In this document: piece by piece, positions 59,001 through 64,000 of the stretch | Layout: every line of letters starts with the position of its first letter | How positions within the stretch are numbered: position 1 is the stretch's first letter | Assembly (NCBI GenBank): GCA_018806985.1 | Contig: JADANN010000256.1 | Span: 37,501 to 101,500 of the forward strand | Direction: 5' to 3' | Length of the DNA stretch: 64,000 bases | Origin: Angiostrongylus vasorum | Taxonomy: Eukaryota > Nematoda > Chromadorea > Rhabditida > Metastrongylidae | Position numbers and translations under genes: made by a program | The notes under the pieces: model-generated | Told to the model about the DNA's origin: nothing | Seen by the model: only the letters and a program-made list of their open reading frames with translations | Database searches by the model: none

Positions 59001-61113
59001 TAGAGCTGAGAGCCACAATTTACACGTAATTTGCGAAAACCATATGACAGCCTATATTCAAAAGGAAAAAATCCCCGACCAGTGGAGGACGTCACGCACG
59101 GTCATCAAACAAAAGAAAGTTGACAGAAGGGAACCTTGTATCTCCGATATGCTTGGTGAGTGCACTCTTCAAGCTCTTCGTGAAGATTATCCTGTCACGT
59201 ATACCAAGGACATTGGATGAGGAGCAACCCGTTGAGAAAACAGGAATCCGACAGGAATTTTACTGCATGGATCATATGCATACTGTGTCCAGGGTCATCG
59301 AAGTTTCTTGGGAATAACACCTGTTCCTAGTCTTAACTACTGTCGACGATGAAAAAGCGTGTGACAGTGTCGAAACGAATGCAATCATATCAGCGCTCGT
59401 CGACCAAGGAGTGGACCCGTCCGTCCTACATGAGAACTCTATCCGAATGTTAGCGGAACTGCACCACGAAAATACAGCTTTTCCATCGACCTCTTACATA
59501 CCCATAGGAAAACGGGTTCGACAGGGCAACGCATTATCGCCAAAGTTGTTTAGTGCCGCACTGCAGTGGATAGTGAAGTTACTCGATTGGGATGAGAACG
59601 GCATACGTATTGATGAAATATTCCTATCAAACCTTGTTTTCGCCGATGACATCGTCATCTTATCAAGAGGTACCAGCGAAGCAGAGACGATGATCAACGA
59701 GCTTAACCAAGCGGGAAAAAAGATTGGACTACGCATTAATCGGAAGAAGACCCAGTTCATGAAAAACCCATGGTGCGAAGGCGAAAAAAATTGAATTGGA
59801 TGGCTCTGTGATTGCAGAGACCACTTCGTACGTATATCTTGGGCGATCAATGAACATGGAAAATGACATGGAGGAGGAACTAGACAGAAGAAGGAGAGCA
59901 GCTTGGCCGCCCACCGACCAATTGGAGGACCCGAAAATCCGCGCTCACCTTTTCGATTCAGCGGTCCTCGTAGCGCTCTGTTATGCTGCAGAGACGTGGG
60001 CTGATACTTCAACCATGTCAAGAATACTGCGCGTTACTCACAGACCACTTGAGCGATGTCTCCATTCTCAATATCAAGCCGGAATGCGAAGCTCTGACTT
60101 TCGAAATCTGTCACGTCTTCGCGATCCACGAGATTATACATCGATAGCGAAACATAGATGGATAGACGTGTTCGTAAGCAAAGCTGTACCCGCAGTTGCA
60201 GTCATTATACAGATCACGGTGTGAGACTCGCACGCGTTACCATGCTCAAACAAAGCCACCACCATGGACTACGATTGCGAGAGGAAGGAACGAATGGCAT
60301 ATGTGTTGGGGTCCGCACAACTCATAAGGACGGACCATCCAAGTATCCAAATAAGTTGCTGGCCTTTGCTGACATATAATTCTGTTCTCAGATGGGCATC
60401 TGCATGGAAATCTCGAAGTACTTTTCATTTTGGGTGACAGTGCAGAATATGTGAATCCTGTGCTTTACAGCACACTTCGACATCTAGAAATAGCATTAGA
60501 TTTGATGAGGCGATAAACCACCAAGTGACTGAGACGTCCTATTACCTTTGAAGTACTTGGATACTTGGACACTTGACCCGTCCGGATGTGTGAGCCCCAC
60601 AACAATTTCCACTTTTTCGGAGTTTCACTGATTTAGTCACTGTGGTTCTCTGCTGTCCCGTTGTCATCCTGGCCAAAGTCTGCCCCAGGTCGTCACCACC
60701 ACAGGCAGTCACGGCTTTGTGGATCAAAGGGAGGTTTGCCACCACGCGACAGTTTGATACTAGGGCGGTGGTGGATTCTGGTATTGGTTCACTCTTAGCT
60801 GGGTTTCCTGATGGAAACGCCGGAATCTTCAGCTTGGGGGACCCTGCTGAGGGAGATGAATCTCTCCGCTATACATCGAAGCCCGACACCCAGGAACAGC
60901 TCCCAACCACGATGAAATGGTAAACTGTTGGGAGGATTACCTTTGAGCTTTGTAGCCCCATATATGTAATAAGTGTATGGTGTATGTAAATATATATATT
61001 ATTCGCACAGTTTTCTTCTATTTTAGGGTGTGTCCTTCGACGTAATACTCCACGAATCTCGCGCTCTGAGCGAGCAGAAGGAACGCCCACTTCTCACGGA
61101 AACAGAATCATAA
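53071..61113 (+). CDS. C7orf25: C7orf25 / UPF0415 family protein (DUF1308)
   Basis: Conserved eukaryotic protein of unknown function. Ten exons: 53071-53226, 54145-54293, 54446-54494, 55067-55162, 55351-55473, 55998-56185, 56372-56454, 56522-56706, 57639-57719, 61027-61113; all phases fit, about 398 residues (human 421). Matches to the family in order: KLRNRLASELKFLEG, ETSNVTHFENIISGLERFL, HTVDIVAKKGDQWVKVISRS, NIFEQADTYLH, PPEVVFEFVAGVPDAIAAKL, VNLDVSAVFVLISNLTH, LLTQQAEMEKR, IIFGSGDYYRAVTATANKHF and GVSFDVILHESRALSEQKE. The last exon is separated by a 3.3-kb intron filled with a LINE and a family B repeat, and is easy to miss. Introns 1, 3, 5 and 8 also hold repeats. Acceptor 20 bases before the ATG suggests trans-splicing. 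Confidence 0.92.
53303..53955 (-). repeat. family B repeat (minus) split by a nested copy
   Basis: 53303-53516 and 53872-53955 are the two parts of one minus-sense copy, interrupted by the plus-sense copy at 53517-53871. Confidence 0.85.
53517..53871 (+). mobile_element. family B element, nested, with target-site duplication
   Basis: 355 bp, from 'ttacttggatgcttggacgg' to 'ggtaaaccgttgggagg'. Flanked by aagcgagcaaag (53505-53516) and aagccagcgaaa (53872-53883), a 12-base duplication with two mismatches. This gives the ends of the family. Confidence 0.8.
54690..54968 (-). repeat. SINE family A copy
   Basis: Minus-sense, in C7orf25 intron 3. Confidence 0.9.
55605..55885. mobile_element. inverted-repeat Penelope-type end, (GTT)n / (AAC)n arms
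   Basis: Left arm 'gatcttgttgagctaatgcg' plus GTT run; right arm AAC run plus 'cctcgcatcagctcaacaag'. Between them lies CTAAGGA...GAAACGTCAG (55754 onward), a mutated hammerhead-like core. Fills much of C7orf25 intron 5. Confidence 0.65.
57221..57500 (+). repeat. SINE family A copy
   Basis: In C7orf25 intron 8; head 'gtacatgtagcgcagtgatc', tail 'gattgatcaacgccgagagc'. Confidence 0.9.
57880..60250 (+). mobile_element. RTE-like non-LTR retrotransposon, degenerate
   Basis: Sits in sense orientation in C7orf25 intron 9. 58070-58580 encodes the end of an AP-type endonuclease (MTHADIDHILTNSRWCLLD, then CTGSDHRLVSAKIR). 58950-59795 encodes reverse transcriptase in several frames, including GKRVRQGNALSPKLF and the catalytic FADDIVILS. 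59796-60224 continues with the thumb/C-terminal part (TTSYVYLGRSMNMENDMEEE, RHRWID-like end). Several frameshifts and stops (for example around 58582, 59220 and 59794) show it is dead. The 5' part of the endonuclease is missing or unrecognisable. Confidence 0.85.
60300..60355 (-). repeat. family B, terminal fragment
   Basis: Only the ACTTGGAT end in minus sense ('ggaccatccaagtatccaaa'), directly after the LINE. Confidence 0.7.
60548..60937 (+). repeat. family B repeat
   Basis: Plus-sense, between the LINE and the last exon of C7orf25. Confidence 0.85.
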
Positions 61114-61404
61114 TTTTTCACTAATATTTAGCGTTTTTACTATGAGAACACTTCCAAGTAAATATGCGGAATGTTAGAAGTTTTAAATTCACGGTGATGC
61201 TTACATGGGATTGTTCAGTGGTAATGACACAATGTTTTGTACTGCCAGTGATCAATAGCGGTTATATGAAACTTTCCCTATACATGTTCTTAGTATTTTT
61301 TTCTGCCAACTGAAGTGGTTCTAATTCCCTTTTACTGGATGTTATTTTTTTAATAATATTATTATAATTTGCTTTTATTTCAGTGACAGTTATAAGTGAT
61401 TTCT
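61114..61404. other. C7orf25 3' flank
   Basis: AT-rich, no exon. Presumably 3' UTR and spacer; no standard AATAAA seen close to the stop. Confidence 0.4.
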
Positions 61405-62040
61405 GGAGAATATGGTAAAAGGACCACCAACCCAGCGAGCTCGAGTGATCGATTGTCGGCAAGATGCTGTTAGAGCAGTAAGGTACAACGGTGAGAAAAA
61501 GACTAAGGGGATTGGCAGACTAGATGGCAAACGAAAATCAAAACAAGGCACGCCACTAGGCACGCATAGGATACAAAAACATAGCGGAGACGATTTTGAT
61601 ATTAAAGTCAATATCCTCGCACAGGATGCCAAGACACCAACGCCCAAACTTCTGGATGCTTTTTGGATAAATGCCAGGAACCCTAGAATGAACAGCAGGA
61701 AGGAATGCCCGGAGGTCACGCGTGATCTGGCCCCGTACTTTCGCATCGACTTTTGATGAGATGTGGTGCATTTATCGACCATATGCGACTCTGATCAGCT
61801 GTTCTTCCTCAGTGGAAGGCACGTAATAAATGGTGGGTTTTTTTCGAGAAGCTGTTGATCGTGTGGTTGCGGTTATCTTTTCATCTTTCTGTATGTGTTA
61901 TCGGAGCGTTTGACTTAGTAAATTGCCTATCAATATACCCTTCCAGGCTCTGAAGAAGGCGAAATCCGCCGGAAAGTCAGCTTTAACGGAATAAAGAATA
62001 AAGTAACACCTCATGTTTGCTCAACAAGAATATCGAGAAC
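61405..62040 (+). mobile_element. Penelope-like element, 3' fragment
   Basis: Open frame 61412-61756 carries the C-terminal part of the endonuclease region (GTPLGTHRIQKHSGDDFDIK, LLDAFWINARNPRMNSRKE). The 3' end follows with CTGAAGA (61950-61956), GGC/GCC stem, a mutated GGAAAGTCAG, and 'acctcatgtttgctcaacaa'. Related to, but a different subfamily from, 43258-44125. Confidence 0.8.
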
Positions 62041-62099
62041 TACGGGGACTTTTGAAAACAACATTTGATGCCAGGAAAGGAATGCGCTCTACAGAAGAG

Positions 62100-62340
62100 G
62101 ATACGCTATGCACTCGGCTTCATTAAACATCGTTTGGAGGTGATTGGATGCATATCTGGCGTTTACAATGACTCGCGGTGGCCTGCCGATGTATCAAGCG
62201 GATGCTGGTATCCTCACAAACAAGTTTGGTACCAATTTGCTGATCCCGGAAGGATGGAAGACTTGGTGAGCCGCTTGCGCGGGAATCGATCCCATGCAAA
62301 TTGCAGGGCACATCCGACCACTGCGCCTCACGCGCCCATC
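62100..62340 (-). repeat. SINE family A copy
   Basis: Minus-sense; its tail end near 62060-62100 is altered. Confidence 0.85.
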
Positions 62341-62547
62341 TAGAAGGTATAAGGATACTTGTGATAATCCTCGCGAAAACAGCGACTTTTGAAGTAGAGT
62401 GACTGAGGTGCACCTCGTGTCAAACTGATGATCTGGACAAAGAGCCATTTTTAATGGGTTTTCGAGTTCTAAAGGTGCACAAAAGAATACGTAAAATTCA
62501 AAAAGTATGCAAAAAGGAAAGATTAGTATGAATTCAATGAAAAATTA

Positions 62548-62915
62548 CTTGAATACTTGGATGGCCCATCCTTAGCGGTTGTGTGGGCTCCAGCATAATC
62601 ACCATTTTTCAGACGTTTGCTGGTTAAGCCATTATGGTTCCCTGGAATCCCGAGGACAGCTCTGGCCAAAGTCTGATGGGCAGTCGCAGCCCTTGTGCAT
62701 CAGAGGGAGATTTTTCCACCTTGCGACTTTGATACCAAGACGGTGGTAGATCCTGGTATTGGTTCACTCTTAACTAGGCTTCTTGATGGAAGCGCCGGAC
62801 TTCTTTTCGGGTTGGGACCCCCCTGTCGTGAGGACGAATCTCCCCCTCTTACATCACAGTCCGACACCCAGGAACACCTCCCAGCCACGATGAGGCGGTA
62901 AACCGTTGGGAGGAT
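62548..62915 (+). repeat. family B repeat
   Basis: Plus-sense, 'acttgaatacttggatggcc' to 'gaggcggtaaaccgttggga'. Confidence 0.85.
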
Positions 62916-63029
62916 TTAGTGATCAAAAGCTTCTCGAAACACTCACCGCTTTTTTTTCCGTGACCTTCAACGAGGAAGGTTAGAACAGCTGATTATAGTC
63001 GCATAAGGTTGATGACTGCACCACCCCAC

Positions 63030-64000
63030 ATCAGAAATTGATCCGAAGATATGGGGCCAGGTCGTGTGTGACCTCTGGGCATTACTCCCTGTTATTTACT
63101 GTGGGGTTTTTGGCATTTATCCAAAAAGCCTCAAGAAGTTTGTGCGTTGATGTTTTAGTCTCACGTGCGAGGATGTTGACTTCAACTTCAAAATCGTCTT
63201 CGCTGTGCTTTTGTATCCTGTGCCTGCCTAGTGGAGTACTTTGTCTTGCTTTTCGTTTGCCATCTAGGTGTTCTTTTATACGGATACACAAGGGGTCTGT
63301 TCTGTTTCGCCAATATATTCGTCTACGCAATCACTACAAGAGATCGGGTATATAGTACCTGAACTCTTGCAATCTATCACGTGGTTTTCGATACTACTTC
63401 GTCATATAACCGCTACTTGATAAGTTGATTTGAACGTTAAGAAATGAAAGCTAGTTGTATTTCGTTTCTCCCGGGCGAATTTGATATACTCAGACTGCTC
63501 ATTCAATAATTCAAAGCATTTGTCCATCTCCTCTTGAGTAGAGAAGATGACAAAACAATCATCTATATATTTGCAGTAGAGTAGCTGCCGGAGATCGATG
63601 ACCTGGGCTTCTATTTTAGACATGAATGCAATGGCAAGAGTTGGTGCCAACCGCTGTCCTATTGCCAGCTCTCTAATTTGTGCGTAATAGTTCCCAGATC
63701 ATCTGAAAATTGAGCAGTTTAGGCACTCTTTTAGGAGAACCATAAGCTGCTGAATAGATAAGCCATGCATATGTATTGCTCCTTCATGTTCAACAAGAAG
63801 TTCGAAGTTGGCTTGCATTGCGTAGTCATTCGATACGTTGGTGTACAACGCGGTAACGTCGAATGACTCCATCACGTACGCATTGTTAGGAGACGCGTTA
63901 CGTAGACGTTCTAGGAACATTTTGGTGTTCGTGAGGTGAGCTGGAATATGGCTAAGCAGTTGTTTAAGTTTTCGGCCTAGAAACGATGTTATTCTATCTG
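63030..64000 (-). mobile_element. Penelope-like retroelement, runs off the right edge
   Basis: Read downward: reverse transcriptase at 63920-63700 (SFDVTALYTNVSNDYAMQ) and 63650-63400 (LLYCKYIDDCFVIFSTQEEM, the YIDD catalytic box), then the endonuclease region at 63330-63040 (RTDPLCIRIKEHLDGKRK, LLEAFWINAKNP). Frames are broken between these blocks. The 5' part lies beyond 64000. Confidence 0.88.

Noticed and set aside
59494..60021. 175-codon minus-strand open frame
   Set aside because: Antisense of the LINE reverse transcriptase, which has the FADD catalytic box on the plus strand.

Overview
The window reads as nuclear DNA of a parasitic nematode, probably strongylid (hookworm-like). Its genes have many short exons, introns with GT donors and TTTCAG-type acceptors, and an acceptor a few bases before several start codons, as expected for spliced-leader trans-splicing. 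The space between exons is full of tRNA-like SINEs, Penelope-like retroelement pieces and an RTE-like LINE. The organism is inferred from gene structure and repeats only.

Layout. Positions 640-9640 and 16500-25735 are two copies of one segment, about 15.9 kb apart. Each copy holds a minus-strand gene for a secreted/ER cyclophilin (6746-9300 and 22700-25417, both intact) and, convergent with it, exons of an unrecognised small secreted-protein gene (1794-5470, frameshifted; 17718-21397, open). About 7 kb of gene-poor DNA separates the copies. From 28.7 kb on, four conserved genes follow on the plus strand: a GM130/golgin A2 homologue (29450-34482, 7 exons), a TMEM229-family membrane protein (36416-38982, 4 exons), LRR-1, the CUL2 ubiquitin-ligase substrate receptor (about 45827-52136, 8 exons), and a C7orf25/UPF0415 (DUF1308) protein (53071-61113, 10 exons). 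The last 2 kb hold Penelope-like retroelement fragments, one leaving the window on the minus strand.

Repeats. Four short interspersed families recur: A (about 270 bp, tRNA-like head), B (about 355-400 bp, begins with an ACTTGGAT motif and a GGCCCG/CGGGCC hairpin), C (tRNA-like, about 200 bp) and D (tRNA-like, about 250 bp). Most introns longer than 500 bp in the four plus-strand genes are long because of these insertions. Penelope-type 3' ends recur with a conserved CTGANGA...GAAAC core that looks like the small hammerhead variants known from such elements.

The four plus-strand genes share no obvious pathway: GM130 is a cis-Golgi tether, LRR-1 works in ubiquitination and replication, and TMEM229 and C7orf25 have no firm function. 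Their shared strand and upstream acceptors leave room for operon-like transcription, most plausibly for lrr-1 and C7orf25. The strongest unusual observations are a precise 52-bp intron-like difference between the two duplicate copies, the patchwork identity of the duplication, the hammerhead-like motifs, and a nested family-B insertion that fixes that element's ends.
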